Source of the DNA: Bradyrhizobium sp. U87765 SZCCT0048
Lineage (GTDB): Bacteria; Pseudomonadota; Alphaproteobacteria; Rhizobiales; Xanthobacteraceae
Assembly: GCF_018131225.1 (NCBI RefSeq)
Contig: NZ_JAFCMM010000005.1
Span: forward strand, 496,001-560,000
Length of the DNA: 64,000 bases
Direction: 5' to 3'
Positions 51,638 to 61,251 of this stretch are shown here, piece by piece (position 1 is the first letter of the stretch; each line of letters starts with the position of its first letter). Under the pieces are notes generated by a model that was not told the DNA's origin, ran no database searches, and saw nothing but the letters and a program-made list of their open reading frames with translations. The translations under genes and the position numbers were made by a program.

Positions 51638-51973
51638 TCAGGCGCTGCCGGAAGGCGGCGCCTCTTTCTTTTCCAGCATGCGGTTGGCGCGCTCGCGGAT
51701 CATCGCCTGGGCGCCATGGGCGAGGCCGGCGAGCAGCCAGGGCAGCACGACCTCGAGCTTCACATGGTCGTCGGCGACATCGACGGTGCCGCTCGCCTGC
51801 TGCTTCATGGCGGTGATGCGGAAGGCGAGGCGGTCGCCGCTCCAGATCTCCTCGTTGACCTGCAGCAACTGGCCATACTGCGACTTGACGCTGGCGAGCC
51901 CTGCCTTCATGCGGCGCAAGGCTTCGTCCTTGCCGAGCTTGTGGGGGATCGAGACGATGAAGGGCTGGGCCAT
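51638..51973 (-). CDS. Polyhydroxyalkanoic acid system family protein
   Basis: A 111-residue protein of the PHA_gran_rgn family, thought to be a granule-associated or regulatory protein of PHA storage: PFIVSIPHKLGKDEALRRM, DRLAFRITAMKQQASGTVDV, LPWLLAGLAHGAQAMIRE. The fold is a single small domain. GAGGAG precedes the ATG at 51973. It follows the small secreted gene on the same strand with ten bases between, so they are probably one transcript. Confidence 0.88.
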   Translation of the reverse strand: MAQPFIVSIPHKLGKDEALRRMKAGLASVKSQYGQLLQVNEEIWSGDRLAFRITAMKQQASGTVDVADDHVKLEVVLPWLLAGLAHGAQAMIRERANRMLEKKEAPPSGSA

Positions 51974-51983
51974 GGCGGGCTCC

Positions 51984-52205
51984 TCAACCGTTCGGGTTGC
52001 GGCTGCGCGGCGGCAGGCGCGGCGCCGGGGAGGGCGACGGCGGCTGGGCCGCGGGCGGAACCTGCCGGGATTCCTGCAGTCGGCGATCGTAGCCCGGCGA
52101 TACCGACACGGTCGGGGGCCGGGCGAATGCCGGCGCGGCCACGGCGCCAGCCGCGGCGGCGAGCAGCGCGAGGCGGAGGAGCGTCCGGACGGGGAGCGGC
52201 ATGGG
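51984..52205 (-). CDS. Small secreted Pro-rich protein
   Basis: A 73-residue ORF: signal peptide (RTLLRLALLAAAAGAVAAPAFA), then a short mature part with TVSVSPGYDRRLQES and a Pro/Ser-rich tail (PPAAQPPSPSPAPRLPP). AGGAACC precedes the ATG at 52205. Ten bases upstream of the PHA protein gene. Function unknown. Confidence 0.55.
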   Translation of the reverse strand, partial: PMPLPVRTLLRLALLAAAAGAVAAPAFARPPTVSVSPGYDRRLQESRQVPPAAQPPSPSPAPRLPPRSRNPNG

Positions 52206-52485
52206 CATGGTTCCTGGCGGCGCGACCGTGCGGCGCGCCGCGACCATGCCCCAGATCGCAGTCGGCCTCAACCGCGGCGCGACGGGTGCGCGCGGTGTGC
52301 ACAGCGAATGGAAACCCAGGGTTTCGCGGAGCGGCCTTGGCGCGGCGCGGTTTCCACCTTACCTGCGGGGGGACACTTCCGCACTTTTCACCCCGGGCGT
52401 CGGGTGGCCGTGGCCGCCCCTCGCTCCCCGCATGCCGCGTGACGCGCTCTTCCTTGCGTCGGACGCAGGCGCCAACGGACAGACC

Positions 52486-53532
52486 ATGACGACGCGACCT
52501 CTCGAATTCGGCCTCGACACCTTCGGCGATGTGACGGTCGGCCCCGACGGCCAGCCGCTCGCCCATGCGCAGGTCATCCGCAATGTCATCGACGAGGCAG
52601 TGCTGGCCGATCAGCTCGGCATCGACTTCATCGGGCTCGGCGAGCATCACCGCGCCGACTTCGCCATTTCCGCGCCGGAGGTGGTGCTGGCGGCGATCGC
52701 GGCGCGCACCGAGCACATCCGTCTCGGCTCCGCGGTGACGGTGCTGTCCTCCGACGATCCGATCCGCGTGTTCCAGCGCTTCGCCACGGTGGATGCGGCG
52801 TCGAACGGCCGCGCCGAGGTCATCCTCGGCCGTGGCTCGTTCACCGAGTCGTTCCCGCTGTTCGGCTTCGATCTCAGCCAGTACGAAGAGCTGTTCGAGG
52901 AGAAGCTCGACCTGTTCGCCGCGCTTCTGAAGCAGGAGCCGGTGACCTGGGAGGGCAAGCTGCGGCCGCCGCTGCGCAACCAGCTGGTCTATCCGCCGGC
53001 GGAGAAGGCGCCGCTCAAGACCTGGATCGGCGTCGGCGGCAGCCCGGAATCGGTGGTGCGCGCGGCGCATTACGACCTGCCGCTGATGCTCGCCATCATT
53101 GGCGGCGATCCCAAGCGCTTCGCGCCCTATGTCGATCTGCATCACCGCGCCTACCAGCAGTTCGGCCGGCCGGCGCAGCCGCTCGGCGTGCACTCGCCGG
53201 GCTATGTTGCGGACACCGATGAACAGGCGCGCGAGGAGCTGTGGCCGCACTACAAGCTGATGCGTGACCGCATCGGCAAGGAGCGGGGCTGGCCGCCGAT
53301 GGGCCGCGACGAGTTCGTGCACGAGGCCGACAACGGCTCGCTCTATGTCGGCTCGCCGGAAACGGTGGCGCGCAAGATCGCCGCGACCGTCAAGGCGCTC
53401 GGCGTCTCGCGCTTCCAGCTCAAGTACAGTGCGGGCCCGATGCCGCACGACAAGCTGATGCGCAGTATCGAGCTCTACGGCCGCAAGGTCATGCCGCTGG
53501 TGCAGCAGATGCTGGCCGACAAGGCGGCGTGA
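52486..53532 (+). CDS. LLM class flavin-dependent oxidoreductase
   Basis: A 348-residue bacterial-luciferase-like monooxygenase or reductase (TIM barrel, FMN or F420 cofactor): LEFGLDTFGDVT at the start, IDFIGLGEHHRADF, RLGSAVTVLSSDDPIRVFQR, GRGSFTESFPLFG, TWIGVGGSPESVVRAA. The frame is open 95 codons upstream, but the family begins at TTRPLEFGLDTF; ATG 52486. Substrate unknown. Confidence 0.92.
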   Translation: MTTRPLEFGLDTFGDVTVGPDGQPLAHAQVIRNVIDEAVLADQLGIDFIGLGEHHRADFAISAPEVVLAAIAARTEHIRLGSAVTVLSSDDPIRVFQRFATVDAASNGRAEVILGRGSFTESFPLFGFDLSQYEELFEEKLDLFAALLKQEPVTWEGKLRPPLRNQLVYPPAEKAPLKTWIGVGGSPESVVRAAHYDLPLMLAIIGGDPKRFAPYVDLHHRAYQQFGRPAQPLGVHSPGYVADTDEQAREELWPHYKLMRDRIGKERGWPPMGRDEFVHEADNGSLYVGSPETVARKIAATVKALGVSRFQLKYSAGPMPHDKLMRSIELYGRKVMPLVQQMLADKAA

Positions 53533-53601
53533 GGCGACCCTGCGAACGTGGTGGCACGGGCCGGTTGCACCGGACAGGCGATGTGCTGCCATTCATTTCG
53601 A

Positions 53602-53710
53602 CGTCATCACCGGGCCGGCGCGCGAGCGCCGTGACCCGGTGATCCAGCTTCAGGATGCGTTCGCTGTCTGGCGAGCAAGCTGAATTGCCGGGTCAAGCCC
53701 GGCGATGACG
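53602..53710. repeat. R3 cloverleaf repeat, single copy
   Basis: A complete R3 copy between the convergent LLM and GGDEF-EAL genes. P1 CGTCAT/ATGACG; P2 CACCGGG/CCCGGTG; P3 ATCCAGCTT paired with AAGCTGAAT (one mismatch); P4 TGCCGGG/CCCGGCG. P4 carries G-C where most copies have A-T. Confidence 0.85.
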
Positions 53711-53737
53711 CAGTGGGCCTGGCGTGGGCGTCGCCCT

Positions 53738-55492
53738 TCAGCGCTCGCGGCGGGTGGTGCGGGACTGGCTGACGCGATGGTCGCGGGCGAGGCGGCTTTC
53801 GGCGCGGCCACGGCCGAGGTCGGCGGTGCGGCCGCTCGCCTGCATGTCCTCGAAGGTCACGGGCCGCGAGAAATAGTAGCCCTGGGCATAGCGGATGCGG
53901 CTCGCGCCCTGGAGATAGGCGAGCTCCTCGTAGGATTCGACGCCCTCGGCGATCACCGTCATGCCGAGTGCCTCGCTCAGCGACTCGATGGCGCGCAGGA
54001 CGGCCTGGCTGCGCGGCCGCTTGTGGATATCGGTCACGAACGAGCGGTCGATCTTGATCTCGTCGGCGGTGATGTCGGTCAGCGCCGACAGCGACGAATA
54101 GCCGGTGCCGAAATCGTCGATCGACACCCGCACGCCGAGCTCGCGCAGGCCCGGCAGCACGTCGGTCTGGAACTGGCTCTTGTTGACGAAGGCATCCTCG
54201 GTGACCTCGATCATGAAGCGCTCGGGGCAGTTGGTCGCCGCCAGCGCCGCGGCGAAGGCGCGCATGAACAGGGGATCGTTGGCCTGCTTGGCCGCGACGT
54301 TGAGGCTGATGCTGACGCCGGCGCCGAAATAGTCGTCGATCAGATCGATCGAATCCATCACCTCGTCGAGCACGAGATGGGTGAGTTCGTCGATCAGGCC
54401 GAGCTCGACCGCAAGGTCGATGAACGTGCCCGGCGCCTGCATCACGCCCTTCTCGTTGTACAGCCGCACCAGCGCCTCGACGCCGATCACCTCCTGGGAG
54501 CGAATGTCGACCTTGGGCTGGAACGCGCAGTGGAAGCGCTTCTCGAGAATGGCGAGGCGCAGGTTTTGCTCGAGCTCGGTGCGGGCGCTGGCCTCGCGCG
54601 CCATGCCGCTGTCGAACACAGCGAAGCCGCCCTTGGTGGCGCTCTTGACGCTGTACATGGCGATGTCGGCGTGGTGGCGCAGCACGTCGTAGGTCGCGCC
54701 ATGGTCGGGATAAAGACTGGCGCCGACGGAGGCGGAGGCGAAGATCTCGAAGTCGTCGATCAGCATCGGCGCCTTGAGGCGCTGGATCAACTGGTCGACG
54801 GTGCTGATGAGGTCGACCTCGCTGCGCACCGGATGGAGCAGCAGCAGGAATTCGTCGCCGCTGATGCGCGCCAGCATGTCGCCCGGGCGCAGGTCTGCGC
54901 TCAGCCGCTTGGCGATCTTCTGCAGCAGCGCATCGCCCGCAGCATGGCCGTAGTAGTCGTTGATGTGCTTGAAATTGTCGATGTCGAAGAACACCAGCGC
55001 GAAGCAGTCCTGGGCGCCGGCGCCGGCGAGCACGGCGTTGACATGGGATTCGATCAGGTTGCGCTTGGGCAGCCCGGTCAGTTCGTCGAAATAGGCGCGG
55101 CGGGACAGTTCGTCCTCGGTTGCCTTCTGCGAAGTGACATCGATGGAGGTCGACAGCACCAGCGTGCGGTCGGCGACGCGAATGGGGCTGCGGGTGGTCA
55201 GCAGCACGCGGTCGCCGCGCTCTTCCTCGGAGACCGCGGCCGCAGGAAGCGCGGGGGCGAAGGAGGCGTCGTCGCCCGTGGTGGTGGTGGTGAGCGCCTT
55301 CGTCCTGGTGCCGAAATGGCCGGCGGCGGCGTCGTTGACCAGCAGCAAGTTGCCGCGCTCGTCCTGCACGGTCAGGCCGACCGGCAACTGGCGCACGATG
55401 GCCTCGAGCAGGTGGCGTTCCGCGAGGGCGTCGGCGGCGGCATCATCATGCCGCCGGTTGTCCGCAGACTGCTGGTTCAATGCACTCAACAT
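53738..55492 (-). CDS. PAS-GGDEF-EAL cyclic-di-GMP turnover protein
   Basis: A 584-residue cytosolic signalling protein. PAS-like domain about 25-125 (LLEAIVRQLPVGLTVQDERG). The GGDEF domain carries the variant RISGDEF near residue 210, with DELTGLPKR and FFDIDNFKHIND before it; SGDEF can be active. The EAL domain has EALVRL near 337, then N in SLNVAAK, EVTEDAF, DDFGTGYSS and AEGVES, so the phosphodiesterase side looks complete. No membrane segment. Start ATG 55492 (27 codons inside a longer frame). 84 bp past the HerA-like gene on the same strand. Confidence 0.93.
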   Translation of the reverse strand: MLSALNQQSADNRRHDDAAADALAERHLLEAIVRQLPVGLTVQDERGNLLLVNDAAAGHFGTRTKALTTTTTGDDASFAPALPAAAVSEEERGDRVLLTTRSPIRVADRTLVLSTSIDVTSQKATEDELSRRAYFDELTGLPKRNLIESHVNAVLAGAGAQDCFALVFFDIDNFKHINDYYGHAAGDALLQKIAKRLSADLRPGDMLARISGDEFLLLLHPVRSEVDLISTVDQLIQRLKAPMLIDDFEIFASASVGASLYPDHGATYDVLRHHADIAMYSVKSATKGGFAVFDSGMAREASARTELEQNLRLAILEKRFHCAFQPKVDIRSQEVIGVEALVRLYNEKGVMQAPGTFIDLAVELGLIDELTHLVLDEVMDSIDLIDDYFGAGVSISLNVAAKQANDPLFMRAFAAALAATNCPERFMIEVTEDAFVNKSQFQTDVLPGLRELGVRVSIDDFGTGYSSLSALTDITADEIKIDRSFVTDIHKRPRSQAVLRAIESLSEALGMTVIAEGVESYEELAYLQGASRIRYAQGYYFSRPVTFEDMQASGRTADLGRGRAESRLARDHRVSQSRTTRRER

Positions 55493-55576
55493 TATCGCAC
55501 TTTCGCGGGGCTTCGATGCGCTTGCCGGGCAGGGCCATAATGGCGTCCCGCCGGCCGATCGGCCCGCCTTCAATGG

Positions 55577-57394
55577 TTACTTCGGAAATACGGTATGGGA
55601 CGCGGTGCCGGGCGCCGTGGCGCCTTCGAGCGGTCGTTTCAGCAACTTGTAGCGGTCGGGATCCAGGGTGCGCGGCTGCAGCGGCGGCGATGCGGTGGCG
55701 GGCATGGCGCGGCCGCCATCGGCGGCCGTCGTCAGCGCCTTCTGCCTGGCGATGCCGCGCCAGCGCTGGATGACGGCGCCGAGCGAAGGATCGGCCGCGG
55801 CGGTATCGAGGCCGTTGGGTCCGGTGGCCTCGCTGCGTGGGATCATGTGCGAGGGCAGCAGGCGGAAGCGGAAGCGGCTCGGCAGGGACACGCCCTCGCC
55901 GAACACGAACACCTCGCCGGTGCCCAGCGACGGCAGGAACGACAGCAGGTTGGCGGCGGTGTCGGACACGGCCGAGCGCAGCAGTTCCTGGTCGCGGTCG
56001 TTGGTCAGGCGCATCGCGAACAGCGTCGAGCACTGCGACAGGATGGTGGCGTCGAGCTCGGCGGGACGCTGCGTGACAAGGCCGAGGAAGACGTTGTACT
56101 TGCGGCCTTCCTTGGCGATGCGCGCAACCGCGCGGCGGGTCGGGCCGAAGCCGGCGGTCTTGTCGGCCGAGATATAGCGGTGCGCTTCCTCGCACACGAC
56201 GAGCAGCGGATCGCGGCCGTCGCTCCACAATCCGAGATCGAAGGCGAGGCGGCAGATCACCGACACCACGGCGTCGATTACTTCGGAGGGAAAGCCGGCG
56301 AGCTGCATGACCGAGATCGGCACGCCGTTGAGCGGCAGCCGGAACAGCGCCGAAAGGACCTCCTCCATGATGTCGCCGCCGACATTGGCGTTCTCGAACA
56401 TGAAGGCGTAGCGCGGATCGTTGCAGGCGGTTTCGATGCGCGTGATCAGCTTGTGGTAGACCATGCGCGACGAACGGTTTTCGAGCTTGCCCATGCGGCT
56501 GTCGAGCAGCGACACGAGATCGGCGACACGATAGGGCAGCGGCACGTCGGCGGTGTAGCGCACGTGGCCGTCGGCGCCGGCAGCGCGGTCGGCCCCGACA
56601 TACTGGGCGTAGGCGGCTTTGGCCAGCGGGATGACCTCGGAGAGCAGGTCGACCTCCTCGTCCACCGGCGGCCGGCCGCCGAAGAACACGTCGACGATCT
56701 CCTCGAAATTGAACAGCCAGAACGGCAGGCGGATGTTGGCCGGATTGAGCACCTGCGCGCGGTTGCCGAACGAGCGGCCGTATTCGTTGTGGACGTCGAG
56801 GATCAGCACGCGCAGATCCGGCCGCACCCGCACGACCTGGTCGACGAGATAGGCGACGCCGCTCGACTTGCCGACGCCGGTGGTGCCGAGCACCGCGAAG
56901 TGCTTGCTCAGCATGTCGTTGACGTCGACATGGGCGGCAATGGCGCTGCCCTGCTGCAGCTCGCCGACCTCGACGACGCTGGCGCCGGAGACGTTGAAGA
57001 TCAGCCGCAATTCGGCCGAGCCGATCGAGCCGACCTGGTCGCCGATCGCGGGATAGTCGATCACGCCGCGATGAAATTGCGGCGTCTGCGTGCCGTGGCC
57101 ACGGATTTCGCCGATCATGTCGAGACGCGCGACTGAGATGACGTCATGGGTTCCGGATGCCGGGCTGCCCTCGAGCGAGATGTTGGTGACGACGCCGACC
57201 AGCAGCGAACCGCCGACGCGCAGGCCGAGGAATTTGCCGACGGTCGCGCGCATCGCACCCGGCGCCTGGGATGGCGAGGGCAGCATCACGCTGACGGTCG
57301 AGCCCGACACGGCAATGACCCGGCCGCAGGTTTCGGTCGCTCGCGTCCAGTCTTCTGCTGTGAGAGGCGCTTGCAGCACGACGTTTTCATCCAT
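55577..57394 (-). CDS. HerA-like ATPase
   Basis: A 605-residue hexameric-type ATPase of the HerA/FtsK superfamily. N-terminal HAS-barrel region (about 20-140), Walker A GTTGVGKSS at 170-178, a middle with LDVHNEYG, Walker B LLVVCEEAHRY, and RRAVARIAKEGRKYNVFLGL-VTQRPAELD (sensor region) near 420-455. C-terminal Pro/Ala tail. HerA proteins usually translocate DNA with a nuclease partner NurA; none is adjacent, so a different partner is likely. Start ATG 57394. Confidence 0.9.
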   Translation of the reverse strand: MDENVVLQAPLTAEDWTRATETCGRVIAVSGSTVSVMLPSPSQAPGAMRATVGKFLGLRVGGSLLVGVVTNISLEGSPASGTHDVISVARLDMIGEIRGHGTQTPQFHRGVIDYPAIGDQVGSIGSAELRLIFNVSGASVVEVGELQQGSAIAAHVDVNDMLSKHFAVLGTTGVGKSSGVAYLVDQVVRVRPDLRVLILDVHNEYGRSFGNRAQVLNPANIRLPFWLFNFEEIVDVFFGGRPPVDEEVDLLSEVIPLAKAAYAQYVGADRAAGADGHVRYTADVPLPYRVADLVSLLDSRMGKLENRSSRMVYHKLITRIETACNDPRYAFMFENANVGGDIMEEVLSALFRLPLNGVPISVMQLAGFPSEVIDAVVSVICRLAFDLGLWSDGRDPLLVVCEEAHRYISADKTAGFGPTRRAVARIAKEGRKYNVFLGLVTQRPAELDATILSQCSTLFAMRLTNDRDQELLRSAVSDTAANLLSFLPSLGTGEVFVFGEGVSLPSRFRFRLLPSHMIPRSEATGPNGLDTAAADPSLGAVIQRWRGIARQKALTTAADGGRAMPATASPPLQPRTLDPDRYKLLKRPLEGATAPGTASHTVFPK

Positions 57395-57853
57395 TCTGGG
57401 TGATGACGAATTCGGCCGGGAGCCTAGCCGCGATGCCGTCCACGTCGTGTTAAATGTCAGGGTAAACGTCGTCTTGTCCGCACCTGCTGCCGCTTATTGT
57501 TAGCGACTGGTGAATCGGCCCCGCGGGATTTGCATCGCGGTGCACCGGCGCGGGAGCTGCCGGTCGCGCGGCAAAAGCCATGGATGTGCACGGGCTTGCC
57601 GGGCCTTGCAGCGGCCGCTCGGCGGCGAGCGCAAGGTGGACGGCGGATCATGGTGCCGGTGGGACTGTGATTGTGACGTAGGCCCATGCGCGGCGGGCGC
57701 GCCGCGTCCGGGGCGGGCGGCCGTCGGCGCCGTGTTTCCAAATATGAACAGGGGAGTGGCCGGCGGCCGGATTGTCGCCGCCACCGCGGCACGTTAGGGT
57801 TGCGCGCCAATTGCGCCGGGCTTCGCCATGGCGCCCCCTCGATGGAGCGCCGC
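57395..57853. other. Divergent spacer without recognised gene
   Basis: 459 bp between the divergent HerA-like and peptidase genes. Contains only short or shadow ORFs. No R1-R4 repeat. The A/T-richer text near 57480-57505 (CTGCCGCTTATTGTTAGCGA) and 57730-57750 may hold promoters for the two genes. Confidence 0.4.
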
Positions 57854-59866
57854 ATGCCCGTGCTTCCGATCGACCGTCGCCGTTTCCTGCATCATGCCGC
57901 GCTCGCCGGCGCCGCACTGCCGCTGCTGTCTGCCTGGCTGGCAGGGCGGGCGCAGGCGGCAGCCGAACTGGTGCCGCGCAGCGTGTTCTTCGACAATCCC
58001 GATGTCGGCAGCGTCAGTGTCAGCCCGGACGGCTGGACGGTGGCGTGGCTCGCGCCCGTGGACGGCGTGCGCAACCTGTTCGTGGCGCGCATCGACGACC
58101 TGAAGTCGGCGCGGCCGGTCACCCGTGTCACCGACCGCAACCTCGCGCCATTCTATCGCTGGGCCCAGACCAACCGTCACCTGGTCTTCTTCCAGGAACG
58201 CGACGGCGACGAGAACTGGCGTGCCTCGAGCGTCAACATCCACTCGGGTGCGATCGTGCCGTTGACCCCGCCGCAGGGCGTGCGGTCATTCGTGCAGGAG
58301 ATCGACCGCAAGTTTCCGACCGACATGCTGATGCGGCACAACCAGCGCGACAAGCGCTACTTCGACCTCTACCGCGTCAACATCGTCAACGGCAGCAGCG
58401 ACCTGCTGTATGAGAACACCGAATACACCGGCCTCATCACCGACGGCGACTTCCAGCTCAGGCTCGGCGTGCGGTTTGCGAAGGACGGCAGCGCCGAGGT
58501 GCTGGAGCGCCACGCCACGGGCAGCTGGTCGCCGTTCGCTACCATTCCTGTCGGCGATATCGACGGCACGCGACTGCTCGACTTCAGCCCCGACGGCCAT
58601 ACGCTCTATTTCATCGATGCCCGCGGCCGCGACAAGGCCGCGCTGTTCGCCATGGACATGGCGAGCCGCAAGACCACGCTGCTGGCGTCGGACGACGAGG
58701 CCGACATCGTCGGCGTCAACTGGTTCAACCGTCGTCCGGTCGCGGCGATGTCCTACCGCGAGCGGGCGCGCTGGCACGTGGTCGACACGAGCATGGTGCA
58801 GGATCTCGCCGATCTCGGCGCGAGCAGCGGCGGCGGCGACATCGAGATTCTCGGCCGCACCTACGGCAACCGTATCGTGACGGCCTATTTCGAGCACGAC
58901 ACCGCGAGCGGCGAGTACGCACTGCTCGACCGCGAGACGCATGAGGTGCGGCCGCTGTTCAAGCAGCGCAAGGCGCTCGCCGGCCTGCCGCTGCAGAAGC
59001 TCGAGCCGGTGGTCATTCCTGCGCGCGACGGCTTGAAGCTGAACGGCTACCTGACGCGCCCGGCGGATGCGCCGTCCGGCAAGGCGCCGATGGTGCTGGT
59101 GATCCACGGCGGGCCCTATGCCCGCGATGCGTGGGGCTTCAATCCCACCCATCAATGGCTCGCCAATCGCGGCTACGCGGTGCTCAGCGTCAACTACCGG
59201 GGCTCGACCGGCTTCGGCAAGGCGTTCGTCACCGCCGCTGATCGCGAGTGGGGCGGACGCATGCACGACGACCTCATCGACGCGGTCGACTGGGCGGTGG
59301 CGCAGGGCATCGCCGATCCCGCGCGCGTCGGCTTCTATGGCGCGAGCTATGGCGGCTATTCGGCGCTGATGGCGGCGACCAAGACGCCGGACAAGTTCGC
59401 CTGCATCGTCGATCTCTTCGGCATTTCCAATCTGAAGACGTTCATGGCGACGATCCCGTCCTACTGGGGGCCGTGGTTCAGCATCTGGAAGCAGCGTCTC
59501 GGCGATCCGGCGACGGACGAAGGCCGCGCCTTCCTCACCGACCGCTCGCCGCTCACCCATATCGACCGCGCATCGAAGCCGATCCTGATCGCGCAGGGCC
59601 TCAAGGACGTGCGGGTGGTGGCGGCGGAGTCCGAGCAGATGGTGGCGGCGCTCAAGGCACGCAGCGTGCCAGTGACCTATGTCAGCTTCAGCGACGAGGG
59701 CCACGGCTTCGCGCGGCCAGCCAATCGCCTCGCGTTCTATGCCGTCGCCGAGGCGTTTCTCGGCAAGCATCTCGGCGGCCGTTACGAGCCCGTCGGCGAT
59801 GATTTCAAGGGCTCGACGCTCAAGGTCGAAACCGGTGGCGAACTGGTGCCCGGCCTTGCCGGTTGA
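57854..59866 (+). CDS. Tat-exported S9 family prolyl oligopeptidase
   Basis: A 670-residue exported serine peptidase. Twin-arginine signal DRRRFLHHAALAGAALPLL at residues 7-25. Beta-propeller about 35-390, with DGWTVAWLAPVDGVRNLF-type blades, then the alpha/beta hydrolase domain: oxyanion HGGPYARDAWGF, nucleophile GASYGGYSAL near 496-505, Asp in LKDVRV near 584 and His in EGHGFARP near 616. Such enzymes cleave short peptides in the periplasm. GGAG precedes the ATG at 57854; an ATG four codons upstream is possible. Confidence 0.93.
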   Translation: MPVLPIDRRRFLHHAALAGAALPLLSAWLAGRAQAAAELVPRSVFFDNPDVGSVSVSPDGWTVAWLAPVDGVRNLFVARIDDLKSARPVTRVTDRNLAPFYRWAQTNRHLVFFQERDGDENWRASSVNIHSGAIVPLTPPQGVRSFVQEIDRKFPTDMLMRHNQRDKRYFDLYRVNIVNGSSDLLYENTEYTGLITDGDFQLRLGVRFAKDGSAEVLERHATGSWSPFATIPVGDIDGTRLLDFSPDGHTLYFIDARGRDKAALFAMDMASRKTTLLASDDEADIVGVNWFNRRPVAAMSYRERARWHVVDTSMVQDLADLGASSGGGDIEILGRTYGNRIVTAYFEHDTASGEYALLDRETHEVRPLFKQRKALAGLPLQKLEPVVIPARDGLKLNGYLTRPADAPSGKAPMVLVIHGGPYARDAWGFNPTHQWLANRGYAVLSVNYRGSTGFGKAFVTAADREWGGRMHDDLIDAVDWAVAQGIADPARVGFYGASYGGYSALMAATKTPDKFACIVDLFGISNLKTFMATIPSYWGPWFSIWKQRLGDPATDEGRAFLTDRSPLTHIDRASKPILIAQGLKDVRVVAAESEQMVAALKARSVPVTYVSFSDEGHGFARPANRLAFYAVAEAFLGKHLGGRYEPVGDDFKGSTLKVETGGELVPGLAG

Positions 59867-60006
59867 TTTGGAACCAGAGGGCGCGCAGCCAGTTTTCCGC
59901 GAGGGCTATATCCGCCTTGCGCCAGACGTGTATCCTTCGGGGGCTGCTGGGGGCGGTCGCGCGGCAATCTGCGTTGCCGTCGGAACTGTGACAGTGGAAG
60001 GACATC

Positions 60007-60300
60007 ATGGGCAGTCGTACAGGGTGGGGTGGTTGGCTGACGGGTTTGGCGATTGTCGGCAGTGTTGCGGTGTCGACGGGCGCATGGGCGCAGGGAACCA
60101 CGCAGGAGCGTGAGGCCTGCCAGCCGGACGTGCTGCGGCTGTGCAGCCGCTTCATTCCCGACGTCGACGGCATCGTGTCATGCCTGCACAACAGCGAGCC
60201 GCAGCTCAGCCCGGCCTGTCATGAGGTGATGTTTCCACGCCAGCCCGATCCGCCGCCGAAGCCGCGGCGCAAGTCCAAGCACAAGCGCGTCAAGACCTGA
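60007..60300 (+). CDS. Small secreted Cys-rich-repeat protein
   Basis: A 97-residue protein: signal peptide (WLTGLAIVGSVAVSTGAWA), then CQPDVLRLCSRFIPDVDGIVSC with LSPACHEVM, the spacing of the cysteine-rich repeat known from Golgi apparatus protein 1 (CFR-1 type), and a basic Pro/Lys tail (KPRRKSKHKRVKT). AAGGA precedes the ATG at 60007. Function of bacterial members unknown. Confidence 0.82.
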   Translation: MGSRTGWGGWLTGLAIVGSVAVSTGAWAQGTTQEREACQPDVLRLCSRFIPDVDGIVSCLHNSEPQLSPACHEVMFPRQPDPPPKPRRKSKHKRVKT

Positions 60301-60319
60301 ACGGTTCGGCCGCGACGGG

Positions 60320-60733
60320 TCAACGCTGCGAAGCGGCCAGCCGTTGCCGCGCTTCCTGCATCGGCAGGTCGTAGCTCGGATACTCCGGCTGCATCCGGGA
60401 GACGATGTCCCATTGCGTCCGGGCATCGCGCAGGCGGCCGGCGCCATACAGCGCCTCGGCAAGCATCAGCCGCGCATCCGCCTCGCAATAATGCGGCTTG
60501 AGCGCGATGCCGCGCGTCAGCGCCCTGATCGCCTCGTCCCAGTGGTGGAGCTCCGACAGGCACTGGCCGAAGGCGATCCAGAAGCGTGGATCGGTGGCAT
60601 CGAGATCGATCGCCGTCCTGTAGTGGGTGATGGCGGCGGGCCGATCGCCCGCAGCCTGCAGGTCGCAGCCGCGCCTGAAGGCGCTCACCGCGGCTTCGTT
60701 CGTGGACAGGGCGGGCCGGGAGCGGTCGATCAT
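60320..60733 (-). CDS. TPR repeat protein
   Basis: A 137-residue soluble protein made of about three tetratricopeptide repeats (AFRRGCDLQAAGDRPAAITHY, FWIAFGQCLSELHHWDEAIR, LMLAEALYGAGRLRDARTQW). A scaffold or adaptor. No signal peptide. It converges with the Cys-rich gene and lies seven bases downstream of the HxlR gene, so these two may share a transcript. Confidence 0.85.
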   Translation of the reverse strand: MIDRSRPALSTNEAAVSAFRRGCDLQAAGDRPAAITHYRTAIDLDATDPRFWIAFGQCLSELHHWDEAIRALTRGIALKPHYCEADARLMLAEALYGAGRLRDARTQWDIVSRMQPEYPSYDLPMQEARQRLAASQR

Positions 60734-60740
60734 CTGTGCA

Positions 60741-61136
60741 TCAGCCGGCGAGGGTTGCCGCGGCGTTCGGCGCCGGCCGCACCACGCATTCGGCGAGACG
60801 GTCGGCCTCGTTCAGCGCCGCGGCATGCTGCTGGCCCCACTGGCACAACGCCAGCAGCAGCGGCCGCAGGCTGTGGCCGAGCGGCGTCGCGGAGTATTCC
60901 ACCCGTGGCGGCACCTGGCGGTACACTTCGCGGTGGACGAGGCCGTGCTCCTCCATCTCGCGCAACTGCTGGATCATCACCTTCTGGCTGACATCGGGCA
61001 CCAGCCGCTGCAGCTCCGACAGCCGGCGCGGCTGGTCGAACACGTGATACAGCAGCGTCGATTTCCAGCGCCCGGCGATGACGCGCAGCGCGCGTTCGGC
61101 GGGCAGCAGGGGCAGACGTTTGGCGATCCCGGGCAT
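60741..61136 (-). CDS. HxlR family transcriptional regulator
   Basis: A 131-residue winged-helix regulator: RALRVIAGRWKSTLLYHVF, then RRLSELQRLVPDVSQKVMIQQLREMEEHGLVHREV and YSATPLGHSLRPLLLAL, the full HxlR domain. Start ATG 61136. Divergent from the quinone oxidoreductase at 61252, its likely target, as is common for redox- or aldehyde-sensing HxlR proteins. It has Cys residues late in the chain that could sense redox state. Confidence 0.92.
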   Translation of the reverse strand: MPGIAKRLPLLPAERALRVIAGRWKSTLLYHVFDQPRRLSELQRLVPDVSQKVMIQQLREMEEHGLVHREVYRQVPPRVEYSATPLGHSLRPLLLALCQWGQQHAAALNEADRLAECVVRPAPNAAATLAG

Positions 61137-61222
61137 GCTGACCTGCAGGTGAGTATGGAACGAAGGAGTGCGTAGCGCCGCTCAGAGGACAACAGTTAAG
61201 CCGTTTTCCGGATTTGACAACA

Positions 61223-61234
61223 ACTCGATCGAGT
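61223..61234. promoter_or_regulatory. Candidate HxlR operator
   Basis: Perfect 12-base palindrome ACTCGATCGAGT in the 115-bp divergent region, 17 bases before the oxidoreductase start. GACAACA also occurs twice here (61188 and 61216). Either could be the regulator's site. Confidence 0.4.
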
Positions 61235-61251
61235 GACCGGAGACGCTTCCC

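Noticed and set aside
53705..55540. Plus-strand ORF of about 610 codons
   Set aside because: Antisense to the GGDEF-EAL gene; repetitive Arg/Gly/Val composition.
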